Source: Plantago major
Taxonomy: Eukaryota > Streptophyta > Magnoliopsida > Lamiales > Plantaginaceae
Direction of reading: 5' to 3'
NCBI GenBank assembly: GCA_026545765.1
Contig: CM048844.1
Coordinates: 53,478,932 to 53,542,931, forward strand
Length of the DNA stretch: 64,000 nucleotides
Below, one piece after another: positions 34,173-44,341 of this stretch. The notes under the pieces were generated by a model. That model was not told where the DNA came from. It did not search any database and worked only from the letters and a program-made list of their open reading frames with translations. Made by a program: the position numbers and the translations under genes. Positions within the stretch are counted from its first letter, which is position 1. Every line of letters begins with the position of its first letter.

Positions 34173-36083
34173 CTAACCCTTTCTTCCTGCCTTGGAACAA
34201 TTTGTGGTGGATGTTCCTTGTATTGACTTGGTATTTCCAGAAGGAGTTCTGGCTGCTAAGGGCTTTGCTGCCAGAGGAGGTTGTGAAGTAGTTGCTTGTC
34301 TCCTTTTCTTATGAAGTGGATGTTCATCAGAATCATCCTCATCATCATTGTAGTCCAAAATTGGAGACTTGCAGCTTTCTTGGCCTCTTACTTCTCCTTC
34401 TTCCTTTTCTTCTTCTTCAGAAGTCTTCTTCTCTTCTGAGATTCTAAGGGACTTGGTTCCCCTAGAGACCATACTTCTCAGCCTTCTGGCTGGTTGATCT
34501 GGAACAACTTCTTCAGCAAGGGTGTCTCCAGTAGTGTCCTTAATGACAAGTTGACTTGAGGAGGGAGGATTTGATTGTTTTCTTTTTCTTCCTCTGCCTT
34601 TCTGAGGCATCTCTTCTTCCCCCTTAGTCATGAATGACTGACTCATGATAGCATAAGCTTCAGAGAGAGTTTCAAAGTTTTTCTGGAGATTGTTGTGCAC
34701 CCTGACTAATTCTTGAAGTTCTTTCTTCAGCTCGTTGTTCTGCCTAACCAGTTCCTGCTCCTTTCTGTTGAGCTCTTCAAGCGGCCTTAGGATGGCGTTG
34801 GCTTGCAGGACAGCATGGCTGGCTTCATTCAATGCTGCATTAGCATTGTTACAATCCTCATCCCTGACCAACCCTAGGTCTTTCTGAGAGAGAGCGATGC
34901 TGGTTGCTCTGTTGAGTAAAGCAGCAACCAAAGGCTTCATCTCTTCTGGGACGGTTTTAAGCACTTCTGTGTCTTGGGAAACTAGTGTCTTTCTGAGTTC
35001 TAAAAAGACACTGTTCCTTGCACGGTGCTCTTCACTTCTTGAACTACTTGGTGCAGAGAATATATGAGGAGCAAGTAGGGCTCTTTTGTGCTGAGTAACA
35101 AGTCTCTCATCTTCTGCTTCAGTGATCAAGTTGTGGGTTTCAGCATCACTGTCATAATCTTTTTCTTGGATTGTTTGCAGATTGACAATCTTCTTCTGCT
35201 TTCCATCAAGTGTGCTGGCCTTCTGAGAAGATGTAGAAGGTCTTTCTGATGCAGTCGCAACATCATGCTCTTCATCATCATTGTCATCCATTGCATCTAT
35301 TTCAGCAGCTGTGACAACAATGGCATTCTTCAAATTTCATTGCTCATCTAGGAATGCCAATTCTTTGGCATTAGCTTCTTCAAGCTTTTTGATTTTGGCT
35401 TCCTTTTCATCAACAAGAGCTTGAGTCTCAATGTTGATTCGCTTTTCTTCTTCCAATACCTTTCTGAGTTGTTCAATCCTAAACTCAGCAGCTGAAATTT
35501 CTACTATGGCATCATTGAGTTCAGCTTGTTGGGTATCTTGATGAGACTTGGGATGTGATGATGATGGAGCTTTCTGAGCAATTGAGGGAGTAGCCTTTTC
35601 TCCACTCTCTTTGCTAGCTTTCTGAGTCCCGCCTTGTCCAGGTTGGGGATCATCATTCTGATCATCATCATCATCACTCTTGTTCTTTGTTTCTTGGTTT
35701 GGATGCTCAGAGGGAGGTTCTTGATAATTATTTTCGTCCATCTCCTCGTCATCTTCTGAAACCAGGTTGATCACATTTGGGAATGTAATCATCCTCCCAT
35801 TAACTTCTTCTTGTTCAGCAGGATAAGTAGTGAGCTTGCTGGGCAAGGCAGGATGGATAACCATCTGCTCTTGGGTTTGAGCATCCGCAGACTTGAAATC
35901 TGCTATAAGTCTTTGTGCTACTTCATGAATGAAGTTTTCATGCATTAGAGTGGCAAATGAGTAGGACTCTGTAGGGAACATTGCATGGATATAATCCTCC
36001 AGATTTAGGGGAATTGCTCTCTTTTCTGGGACATCGATTACTCTGGCTACTTCAGAAAGGTCAGCCTTTCTGAGTTTACTCAT
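34173..36083 (-). pseudogene. exon 6 body: acidic, coiled-coil protein split by one TGA
   Basis: From ATG 36083 a frame of 248 codons runs to TGA (35337-35339), then continues in the same frame for 386 codons to 34173. Features: N-terminal VIDVPEKRAIPLNLEDYIHAMFP segment, poly-acidic and Asn/Asp-rich stretch, coiled coils (EIRIEQL-type heptads before the stop; NELKKELQELVRVHNNLQ after it), and a basic patch KGRGRKRKQS that could be a nuclear localisation signal. The single in-frame stop suggests recent inactivation of a roughly 635-residue exon. Further coding sequence continues after a frame change to 33641. Confidence 0.7.
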
Positions 36084-36126
36084 TGTCCAAGCACTTGAGA
36101 TGTTTCTTTAAGGTGTGCCGGAAGGC

Positions 36127-36235
36127 CTTGAGTAAATCAAGCGGCACTAGACTTTGAGCACGAAGAAAGTGTTCAAGTTAGTTTTGTTCAAACTACTTGT
36201 GTTAGTATCTGTGTTGATGAGCTTTACGAGCATAC
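36127..36235 (-). other. candidate intron 5 (109 nt)
   Basis: Minus strand CAG|GTATGCTCG ... TTGATTTACTCAAG|GCC. The donor is phase 0 with exon 5. The acceptor leads into an Ala codon and a short open stretch one frame away from the ATG 36083 frame, so an indel or another acceptor is needed. Confidence 0.5.
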
Positions 36236-36341
36236 CTGTAGAAACACTAGGCTCACTGCTTGGATTTTTACTTGCTTGGGCACAGAGGCCTCAGATACTT
36301 TGATGTGAGGAGAAGTTTTATCCTCATCAACCTTTCTTTAC

Positions 36342-36426
36342 CTTGAACACGAATTACAATCAAATATGTTTAGAAACTGTTAACACAAAAGATAGATGGA
36401 AAACTGCTTTCTGAGACTTCACTTAC
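36342..36426 (-). other. candidate intron 4 (85 nt)
   Basis: Minus strand GAA|GTAAGTGAAG ... TTCGTGTTCAAG|GTA. The donor matches the consensus and is phase 0; the following exon needs a 1-nt correction to stay open. Confidence 0.6.
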
Positions 36427-36576
36427 TTCCAAGTGAGGAAGCTCAGTAGCAAGTTCCTCAGAAACCTTGGGGGTTTCTGGCACCTTTTCTGTAGATACTG
36501 CTTGTTCAGCAATTTTAGTTTCTTTTGGAGGAGATGACACAACTGTTTCTCCATCCAATTGTTCTTTTGACTGAGC

Positions 36577-36655
36577 CTATAAGAACAAACATAAGAGATT
36601 TTAGTAGTGGTTTCTCCAGAGCATTCGTTGAAGAAGATTATTACTGATTACTTAC
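36577..36655 (-). other. candidate intron 3 (79 nt, phase 0)
   Basis: Minus strand AAG|GTAAGTAATC, a perfect donor consensus, ... TTTGTTCTTATAG|GCT with a U-rich tract. Phase 0 on both sides. ACTAAAA followed by TCTTATGTT near its 3' end is shared with intron 2, suggesting common origin. Confidence 0.78.
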
Positions 36656-36763
36656 CTTCTCAGCAGAAGGCTCAGTAAATACTTCCTTAGAAAGCTTTTC
36701 AGCTTCTGGAATCTCTAGGTTTTGGGGTGTTGGTTCCACCACCACTACTTCCTCAGTTGGAGC

Positions 36764-36843
36764 CTAAGAAGAGACATTAAGCATATTAGAACATAAGAGC
36801 AATTTTAGTTAGGTATTCCTTGTTTAGAGATAACTTTTACTAC
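36764..36843 (-). other. candidate intron 2 (80 nt, phase 0)
   Basis: Minus strand CAG|GTAGTA ... GTCTCTTCTTAG|GCT. The flanking exons are open in the same frame (phase 0) and both neighbours begin with an Ala codon. Confidence 0.75.
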
Positions 36844-36948
36844 CTGTGGGACAGGCTCTTCTTGATGTTCTGAGGTTGGAGGAACCTCTTCTTGATTCAA
36901 GGGGGTGGAAAAGTTTTCTTCCCCCTGAAAGTGTGTCTCCAAGTTGGC

Positions 36949-37026
36949 CTGTAACAAATACAGCTTATGAGTAACAAGTTAACATACAATTATGTTGACA
37001 TGTTAGATACAAACTATCTTTGTTAC
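36949..37026 (-). other. candidate intron 1 (78 nt)
   Basis: Minus strand AG|GTAACAAAG ... TATTTGTTACAG|GCC. It is AT-rich with stops in all frames. The acceptor opens directly on an in-phase Ala codon of exon 2; the exon 1 side is out of phase as the sequence now stands. Confidence 0.6.
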
Positions 37027-37877
37027 CTAAATAGAGTCAGAATGTAACAGATCCTGAGACCAAAGTGCATATTGGTCTTTGGTTCAGCAAGGCCATTGAT
37101 GATTTTGGGCTCAAATTCCTCAATATGTCCAAGGAATTTGTTGAAGGCGTACTTCCCCCAATTGAAGTGGGTTTCCTGCCCTTCATGCTTCTTGTTCAGA
37201 ATATGAATCATCATCCATCTCTCCATGCTTATCTGGTCTACTCCACCTTTGTTGCCATCAAAGCAACGGACTAGAATAAGAGCTAAAGTACCCCAGTGTT
37301 TCTGGAGATGACTAGTTCCGATGGCCTTCAGAACAAAGTCTCCTGGGCAACCTTTTGCATTTTCTAACTGGATTGCTTCAAATAGCTCTTTGACGCCTTG
37401 AATCATGGAAGCGTCCTTGATGTTGATGTCTTCAAATGTTCCTCGATTTTTCAATCGGAATATCTTGCAGAAAGTCTTGCAGTCTAGAACAATTTCTTGT
37501 CCTTGGACTTCAGTCTGCATGTATTTTTCTTCTTCATCATTCACAACTTTTGTGAATATTTTGGAGTTGTTATCGAACTCCAGTACATCCAGTGTGGATA
37601 GTCCACTGGGTGCAGCAGATAGAAGCTTGTAGATATGGGAATTCTTCAGCATTCCCAATATCAGTTTTCTTTCTGGTTTTGAAGATATAACTGCCGGTAC
37701 ATATCTCTTCACTAGAAAGGCTCCCCAATTCATTTTGTGTTTAGGGTTCCCGTTCGATGGGGTAAACTTTCCCAGAAGGCGTTTATTCAACACCTTAAGT
37801 TCCTTTCCTCCTTTCTTTTCAGCAGGAGCAGAGGATGTTGCCTTAGGGTTCTTGGTGGTCATGTTCTTGGGTGCCAT
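37027..37877 (-). CDS. exon 1 of the extra gene (284-codon open frame)
   Basis: ATG at 37877, the longest intact frame in the 3' third of the element. The N-terminus (about 30 residues) is rich in Lys/Ala/Thr, then follow NWGAFLVKRYVP, a segment with EIVLDCKTFCKIF, and LILVRCFDGNKGG..ISMERWMM. It resembles hypothetical 'putative plant transposon protein' sequences annotated in plant genomes; that link is from memory of the family type and needs a search. The unspliced frame stops at TAA 37023-37025, exactly at a candidate donor AG|GTAACA (37026). No enzyme motif recognised. Confidence 0.75.
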
Positions 37878-38769
37878 CTCTTATATAGAGTTTAGAGTGA
37901 GTGTTTTTCAGATGAATATTGCACAATTAATCGAGATTAGTCTATCTTTTCAGAAGACTAAGCACAAGAAGTTGAGTTTTGCAGAAATCTTGAGAGATTT
38001 TGCTATTTTGATGCAAGTTTGAAAATTTCGGAATTGGTAAAAGTGTTTGTCTTTTGCCCAAATCCTATATATATAGCAGACAAAATGTACATAGATACAA
38101 CATACATATAGCTGAATATGAATCGCGTGTCTTTTGCATCTGCATAGGCGTAATCGTCCTTTGTACTTCATTAAATGCTTAGTGGGGCCATGTGCGCATT
38201 TCTCAATGACATTACTTGCTTTGTTTTGATCTCACCCGTTGAGATCAAGCGTTTATTCATCAAGGGCTTATATTGAATATCTTGTAATGATATCAATCAA
38301 CAAATGGTAATGTGCCGACTTGATGGATTTTAATATGCTACATTCATTGTGTCACTTAGTAAAGTAGGAACACTTAATCGTTTGAGCTTGTCATTCTGAG
38401 TGTCAAGTCCTTATCTATATATTGTTTATCATGAAAATGGTAAAAATACAAGACATTGCACATGTTTGACTTTCAGAACTTATACTTTTTGGGCTTTGTG
38501 TGTCCATTTCTCTTTATGACTCAATATCTTTCGAATTCAAGTGTCGAAGCTTGATGTTTGAATGTATTTGTCCCACTCTCGATAAGTAAGTTCTAGTTTT
38601 ATTTACTTATTAAGTGTGTACCGACTTTGCCTTTTGGATACATTTCGAAATGTTTTGTCTTTAAGTATTGCTACTCGAAACCTTTGCATCACTTCTTATC
38701 AACTTGGCTTTACGAGAACATTCTCGAGGCCTACTCACTTATTCACCTTTTAGAGATTCAGACAATTTT
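37878..38769 (-). other. spacer between RNase H and the extra gene, with TATA-like element
   Basis: About 890 bp without a supported frame. The minus strand has CTATATATATAG at 38065-38076, about 190 nt upstream of the exon 1 ATG, and a second TATATAA just before the ATG (37882-37888 region). Antisense open stretches here look incidental. Confidence 0.6.
38065..38076 (-). promoter_or_regulatory. candidate TATA box for the extra gene
   Basis: CTATATATATAG at a distance from the ATG that would give a leader of roughly 150-160 nt if transcription starts about 30 nt downstream. Position and composition only; AT-rich plant DNA has many such motifs by chance. Confidence 0.4.
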
Positions 38770-39343
38770 TCAGTCCTTAGGCAACTCCATTAATCCAAGA
38801 TTATGTCTTAAGGTCAAGAACCGGCTTTCTTGTAAGGGCTTAGTGAAGATATCTGCAAGTTGGTCTTCTGTGCCAATCTTGAGTATCTCTATATTGCCTT
38901 TCTCAACATGGTCTCTGATGAAGTGGTGTCTAACATCAATGTGCTTTGTTCTGGCATGGAACTTGGGGTTCTGTGTGATTGCAATAGCACTTGTGGTATC
39001 ACAGAAAATGGGAGTTTTCTCTTCATTGGGTCCATAGTCTCTGAGTTGTTGTTGAATCAATAGAATTTGTGTTGCACAACAACCAGCAGCAATATATTCA
39101 GCCTCTGTGGTAGAAGTTGCAATTGAGCATAAGTCTAGTTCCCAGAAACTGACAAGTTCCTGAGGTACTTTTCCTATCAAGCATTGATCCAGCATAATCA
39201 GCATCTGAGTAACCAGCCAAACTCAATCCACTTTCTTTAGGATACCACAAACCTACATCTACTGTACCTTTCACATACCTTAATATTTTCATAGCAATGT
39301 TGTAGTGTGATTGCATTGGATTTGTTTGAAATCTAGCACACAC
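38770..39343 (-). pseudogene. copia RNase H domain
   Basis: Two overlapping frames (39343-39098 and 39204-38770) together carry the copia RNase H signature: YSDADYAG, then ATSTTEAEYIAAG, then FCDTTSAIAITQNP, and KHIDVRHHFIRDHV with the terminal ADIFTKPL. RNase H removes the RNA strand after minus-strand synthesis. A frameshift between about 39100 and 39200, and another from the RT frame near 39335, break continuity. The catalytic acidic residues are still readable. Confidence 0.92.
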
Positions 39344-40518
39344 ATTGCATATTGAATATCAGTGCCTTGCGATGAGTAGAGTAGTGAACCTATCAATTTC
39401 CTATACTTGTGTTCATCAACACTCTTATCTGATTCAGTATAGGTCATCTTGGTTCCTATGCTCATAGGTATCTTAGCGTTCTTTTCAGAAGGCTTAAGAT
39501 TGAACTTTGTGAGCATGTCTCTTGCATACTTTGTCTGACTAATGAATATTCCATCATTGAGTTGCTTGACTTGCAATCCTAGGAAATAGTTCCATGCTCC
39601 CATCATGCTCATCTCGAACTTACTTTTCATGAGATTTGCAAAGTCATCACAAAGTTGCTTGTCCTTAGATCCAAATATGATGTCATCAACATATACTTGA
39701 ACTAAGAGTAGTTTCCCATCATGGTTTAAAGTAAATAAAGTTTTATCAACTTCACCTTTCTTGAAACCACTTTCCAGAAGGTATTTAGCCAAAGTGTCAT
39801 ACCATGCTCTTGGAGCCTGTTTCAGTCCATAAATAGCTTTCTGTAGCTTATAGACTATTCTACTTTCGGAGGAAACTTCAAAGCCAGGTGGTTGTTCAAC
39901 ATAGACTTCCTCAACAAGTTCACCATTCTAGAATGCACTCTTGACATCCATCTGATAAACTTTAAAGTCTTTATGAGCTGCAAAGGCCAGAAAGAGTCTT
40001 ATTGCATCCAATCTGGCAACTGGTGCATATGAGTCATCAATATCTAAACCTTCAGTCTGGGTGAATCCCTTGGCAACCAACCTTTCTTTGTTTCTGGTTA
40101 TTTCACCATATTCATTCATCTTGTTTCTGAAAACCCACTTAGTTCCAATCACAGATATTCCTTCTACAAATGGAACTAGTTTCCAGACTTTGTTTCTCTC
40201 AAACTGATCCAACTCTTCTTGCATTGCTGAGATCCAGTCTTGGTCTCTTAATGCTTCTTCTATAGTTTTTGGTTCGATGTTTGAGATAAAACATCCAAAG
40301 AGAGAGTTAGCATTTTCAGCTATTGCTCTCCTAGTCCTAACACCTTGATTGATTGGTCCAATCACGTCTTTTGGAGGATGATCCTTGATCCATCTCATCA
40401 TGGGTTTAGGGCTAGTAGGGTCAACATCTATGTGATTTGAATGTGAATCACTATGACTTGATACTTCTTCAGTATCTGTGACATTTTGCTCCTCAGAAGG
40501 GCGGTGAATGTCTGACAC
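39289..40518 (-). pseudogene. copia reverse transcriptase (RVT_2)
   Basis: Frames 40518-39928 and 39930-39289 form one RVT_2 domain. Present in order: [63 protein letters not shown] (motif A), then LLLVQVYVDDIIFGS with the YVDD catalytic motif at 39682-39693. A TAG (near 39926) replaces the codon after QMDVKSAF, where copia elements normally continue LNG. RT copies the element's RNA in the particle. Not functional as one chain because of this stop and the shift near 39335. Confidence 0.95.
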
Positions 40519-40801
40519 TTGCTCAGTGTAAGAGCTTTCAGGACATGCACATCGGAGAGGTCATTTCCAGAGTTAGCTCTCTGATGAACATCTTCAGTTT
40601 CTATTTCTGAAATTTTCATAGGAAATTCTTTATCATGTCTGAGAATCATGTGGTTGTTACTAGGCATTTCATGCTTTTCTTCGTCAGATTCATCCTCTCT
40701 TTCCACAATGATGTTTTTCCTTTCTGAGAGTTCCTCTTCAGAATCCTTTATCATTAGTTCCTTGAACTTTTCTGAGAGTTCATCAGCAAGGGGTGTTTTC
40801 T
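40519..40801 (-). pseudogene. integrase-RT linker, acidic, frameshifted
   Basis: An acidic, Glu/Ser-rich linker (for example EEELSERKNIIVERED) continues the 41057 frame, then changes frame near 40530 to join the RT. Such low-complexity linkers are usual here in plant copia elements. Confidence 0.7.
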
Positions 40802-41766
40802 TGCTTCCTTCATAGAATACAACATGAACTGATTCTTCAATCTTCTTTGTTCTTTTGTTGTAAACTCTATAAGCTTTGCTATTCATAGAATAACCAAGAA
40901 ACACATCTTCATCTGCATTTGGTTGAAATGTTCTTAGATACTCTTTTCCATTGTTAAGAACAAAACATCTACAACCAAATACTTTTAGATGTTTGATATT
41001 AGGGGGTCTACCAACCAAGAGTTCATATGGGGTCTTGTCATGGTGTTTGTTTATCAAGCATCATTACGAGTATAGCATCTTTGTGTTCTGACTTCAACCC
41101 AATAAACTTCACTTATCTCAGTGTCAGCTAGCATTGTCCTTGCTGCTTCTTTAAGTGTTCTATTTTTCCTTTCTGCAACCCCATTTTGTTGTGGTGTTCT
41201 TACAGAGGAAAGTTGGTGTTGTATACCTTTGCTGGTACAAAACTCCTTTATGTACTGGTTGACAAACTCAGTACTATGGTCTGTTCTCATTGCAGATACC
41301 TTATCCTTTTTCATGACTTCAAGCTTATTCAGCAAGTTTGGTATCTCCACCCTAGCATCAGATTTGTGCTTCAGAAAGATAACCCAAGTGAATCTTGAGA
41401 AGTCATCTACAACAACAAGACCATACTTCTTTCCTGCATAACTAGTTCTGAGATGATTCAAAAGATCCATGTGTAATAGTTGCAGTGGTCTAACACTAGA
41501 GTGTACGATTTTGGACTTGAAAGAGATCTTAAATTGTTTCCCCATCGAAGTGAGCAGATACCATCCTTTCTGAAAGATGTTTTGGGAAGGCCAACCACTA
41601 ACTCTTTCTTGGCAAGTTTGTTCAGAGTTTTGAAATTTAAGTGACTCATTCTTTTGTGCCATAACCAGTGCTCTTCTGTGTGACCTGATTGACTCACCAT
41701 GAGACATTCTTCAGTTGTGGCAAATGCCCAGTCGGCAACATAAAGGCGCTTTCCTTGAGCAACCAA
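40802..41766 (-). pseudogene. copia integrase with GAG-pre-integrase segment
   Basis: The frame 41766-41458 holds the GAG-pre-integrase segment (LWHKRMSHLNFKTLNKLAKK, histidines of the HHCC zinc site). 41707-41054 holds the rve core with the DDE residues: Asp in LLHMDL, Asp in MRTDHSTEF, Glu in NGVAERKNRTLKEAAR. 41057 to about 40802 carries the C-terminal region (KTPYELLVGRPPN, KVFGCRCF, DVFLGYS). Integrase inserts the cDNA. At least two frameshifts separate these pieces. LNHLR stands where most copia integrases have a Gly-Pro, a further sign of decay. Confidence 0.93.
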
Positions 41767-41828
41767 GGTATGCTTTGACTCATTGTCGATAAGTTTGCAA
41801 TACTTTGCTTTGAATTTCTGATAAATCC

Positions 41829-42080
41829 TTATGCAAACTGGCTCATGCTAAATAGATTATATTTCAAACCCTTAACATGTAATATGTCAGTAATAGTTAA
41901 TGATCCTAATTTGACGTTGCCAAATCCCAGAGAGGGATTTAATTCTCCTCCAGCAAATCTGATGTCTGGTCCATTGTTGCAAGCTTTGTAATTGACCAGA
42001 TTTGCTTTGTCTCCTGTCATGTGCTTTCCGCATCCACTATCAAATAGCCATTGAGCCTTAGTCCAAGAGGCGTTCTGCAC
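41829..42080 (-). pseudogene. copia aspartic protease
   Basis: WLFDSGCGKHMTG with the Asp-Ser-Gly catalytic triplet at 42033-42041, followed by VKLGSLTITDILHVKGLKYNLFSMSQ, the usual end of the copia protease. It would process Gag-Pol inside the particle. The frame hits TAA at 41829, at the point where related elements continue with a Cys-Asp pair, consistent with a small deletion. Confidence 0.92.
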
Positions 42081-42126
42081 AAAACAGGAAACAGGAGTTA
42101 GGTTCTTGCTTCAGAGATAGAACCAT

Positions 42127-44224
42127 TTAGACTAAACATTCTTCCAGTAGGAATCCACATTTTAGTGAATTTCTTGGGAGTTTGTTTTTGTCTAACTTGA
42201 TCAGAAGGAGATGCAATAAAATTAGTAATTTTGATCTCAATTTTCCTTCTTGTGGTGTTTCTAGGTGTTCCTTTTGGTGCTTTCTGGACCCTGGGTTTCT
42301 GGGATTGCTTTTGACAAAGTTAGCCTTCGGCCAGTTCCTTCTAGCTCTGGCATTCAGTTTTTCAGTGGCTTGAGATTTCTTCCACTTCTGTCTATTGCTA
42401 CGTGCAATATCAGCCTTGCGCCATTGTTCTTGTCCTTCCTTATATTGTTGCAGAAGAACTTTTCCAATAGCACGATAGCCAATGCCATTTCGAACACCTT
42501 TGGCTTTCTGAATACGTTCTTCAGAAGCCTTACTAGTTTCTGCACCGTCTTTATTTTCATAAAATGGTACAGTAGAGAATTTGCCTATTCCAGCAATTCT
42601 TCCTTTCCTAGTAATATAGCAATGTGGATGGTTACATGTCTGAGGGTTGTATTTCTTTTCAGAAACCTCATCCACAAGTTTCTTGTGAACTTGTTGTTCT
42701 TTCAAAGGTTGGGTTCCTACTCCTTTTCCTTTGTCAAGAGTTTCTTTGCTTTCCTCTAGAATTCTGGTTTTGGATTGTGCTTCCAGAAATTCTTTCTCAT
42801 AACGATCCAATTCACTCTTGACCAACTCAGATCCTCAATTCCATCATCACTCTCATAATACAGAAATTGTGAATTGTTAGTTACCTCATCAGCCATAAGA
42901 CACATTTCAATGTTGGAGATGTCTGGACCAGCAATCTCAGCAACTCCACACATTTCTTTCTTCTTCAGGCCGAAGTCAATTACATCGTGGGTGATTCCAC
43001 ACAATTCTGGTGATGGTAGGTTTGAGTCATCTGAATCTCCATCTTCAGAATCTGTCTCAAAGTCTAGAGCATCAAGTTGAATTTGAATCTTCTTCCTTTC
43101 TTCAGTCAGTAAGGCCCTTTGATTTCTCTTGAAATTTCTTCTGTCCTTCTTGTCACCTGTCTTGAGCTTGTTTAAAGCAGGACAATCTCTCTTGAAGTGA
43201 CCAGGCTTTTGACAATAGAAGCAGATATCATTTCCTATTTCTGCAGCTTCAGTACTAACCCCTTTCTGAATGGGGGTGTTCAGAGAGTTGTTCACTTGTA
43301 TGTTCTTGTACTGATGATAGTTTGGGCCAAGATGCTTTTTCAGCTTTTCTTTTGCTTTTCTTCTCTCAATCTCATGACTCACAAATTTCTTCATGTGTCT
43401 TACTGCAAGAGCATTTTCTTCAGATGCTTCTTTGGTATTCTTCTTTTCAGAAGTGCCTTGAGAAACTAGAGCAACACTTTGCAATTTTTCAGCTGTTTGT
43501 TCTCTCTGAGTTGTCTCATAGTCTACAGTAGCAAGATGAGAGAAGAGCTATACTGGAGTAATATTTGGCATCCCTTGATTGAAATAAAAGAACTTAGTGT
43601 GTTCCCAGTTGTGATTGAGACTTCTGACAATAGTCTTAATCTTTTCTGACTGGGAGTATCTATGCTTTCACCAAGTGCAGCCATATCACTCATAAGTGTA
43701 GTAAATCTTAAATCAAGTTCTTCCAGAGTTTCAGTGGGACCTTATTTGATGTTTTGGAACTTCAATTTAAGAACTTCGAACTTGTTTTCTTTGGTTTTCT
43801 CTGTTCCGTCACAGATTTCTTCAATCAATTGCCAGACAACTTTCGCCGTTTTAGCACCCCACAGTTTACACTGTATGTGCTCAGGTGTCGATCTGATGAT
43901 TATATTACGATCTTGACCATCCAATCTGTGTCTCTTGGCATCTTCAGATGTCCAGAGCTCTCTTGGCTTGTCTTCATATATAATGCTTCCACGAGCAACA
44001 TGACCACTATCACTAGCAGCCATGTCCTCGCTTCCATCTTCCTTGTCTGAGACTTTTCTTCCATCAGACACCTCAGTAACTTGTTTGAGTTGTCTGAATT
44101 TGATAGGCCCTTCATTGATGACATAGATCATCTCATCACTAATGGCCTCCAGATGGAGCATCATGTTGTTCTTCCATTTCTCGTAGTTTTCTGGCTTTAG
44201 AACGGGAGCATCACTCAGAGACAT
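42127..44224 (-). pseudogene. gag: copia gag (copy 2), broken
   Basis: Starts at ATG 44224 (MSLSDAPVLKPENYEKW), clearly homologous to gag at 1073-2620. Breaks: Gln-to-stop TAA near 43743-43745, a frameshift near 43660, and another near 42830. The central part (43484-42756) keeps the CCHC zinc knuckle CFYCQKPGHFKRDC near 43180-43225. The last part (42825-42127) is a Lys/Arg-rich tail leading to the protease. With three lesions, no full-length Gag could be made from this copy. Confidence 0.9.
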
Positions 44225-44327
44225 ACCTGCACGCTTAACACACAAATTATATAGTCCTCAGAAAGGGACAAAGTTCCTTCACCTATCTGGGGATCTAGGT
44301 TCAGTGCAGAAGGCTTGTGAACCTCCT
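44225..44327 (-). other. leader of copia copy 2
   Basis: About 100 nt between PBS and gag start, homologous to 2621-2723 near the PBS. Confidence 0.6.
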
Positions 44328-44339
44328 GCTCTGATACCA
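44328..44339 (-). promoter_or_regulatory. primer-binding site, initiator tRNA-Met
   Basis: TGGTATCAGAGC on the minus strand, two bases from the LTR end; identical to the site in copy 1. Confidence 0.95.
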
Positions 44340-44341
44340 CT

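Larger units (their letters stand above)
33641..37877 (-). pseudogene. spliced extra gene in the envelope position of the copia element
   Basis: Proposed model: exon 1 37877-37027, exon 2 36948-36844, exon 3 36763-36656, exon 4 36576-36427, exon 5 36341-36236, exon 6 36126-33641, all joined by GT-AG introns. Exon 1 starts MAPKN and encodes a Lys-rich leader, then a globular segment (WGAFLVKRYVP, ISMERWMMIHIL) resembling uncharacterised proteins in plant retroelements. Exons 2-5 encode Glu/Pro/Val-rich spacers. Exon 6 is acidic and coiled-coil rich (around residues 185-245 and again before a Lys/Arg-rich SKxxxRKRK-like patch). No signal peptide or membrane helix is visible, so 'envelope' is positional only. 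Lesions: exon 1 end out of phase, about 1 nt lost in exon 5, TGA at 35337-35339, a frame change near 34180, TAA near 34040. Function unknown. Confidence 0.65.

Noticed and set aside
33641..37877. A true viral envelope glycoprotein
   Set aside because: There is no signal peptide, membrane helix or Cys-rich ectodomain. The product looks soluble, acidic and coiled-coil rich, so only its position recalls env.
37735..39063. Plus-strand frames at 37735-38022, 38627-39037 and 38860-39063
   Set aside because: They are antisense to exon 1, the spacer or RNase H, with no recognisable domain.
40428..41057. An independent gene between integrase and RT
   Set aside because: Its N-terminal part is the normal copia integrase C-terminus (KTPYELLVGRPPN, DVFLGYS); the rest is linker in a shifted frame.
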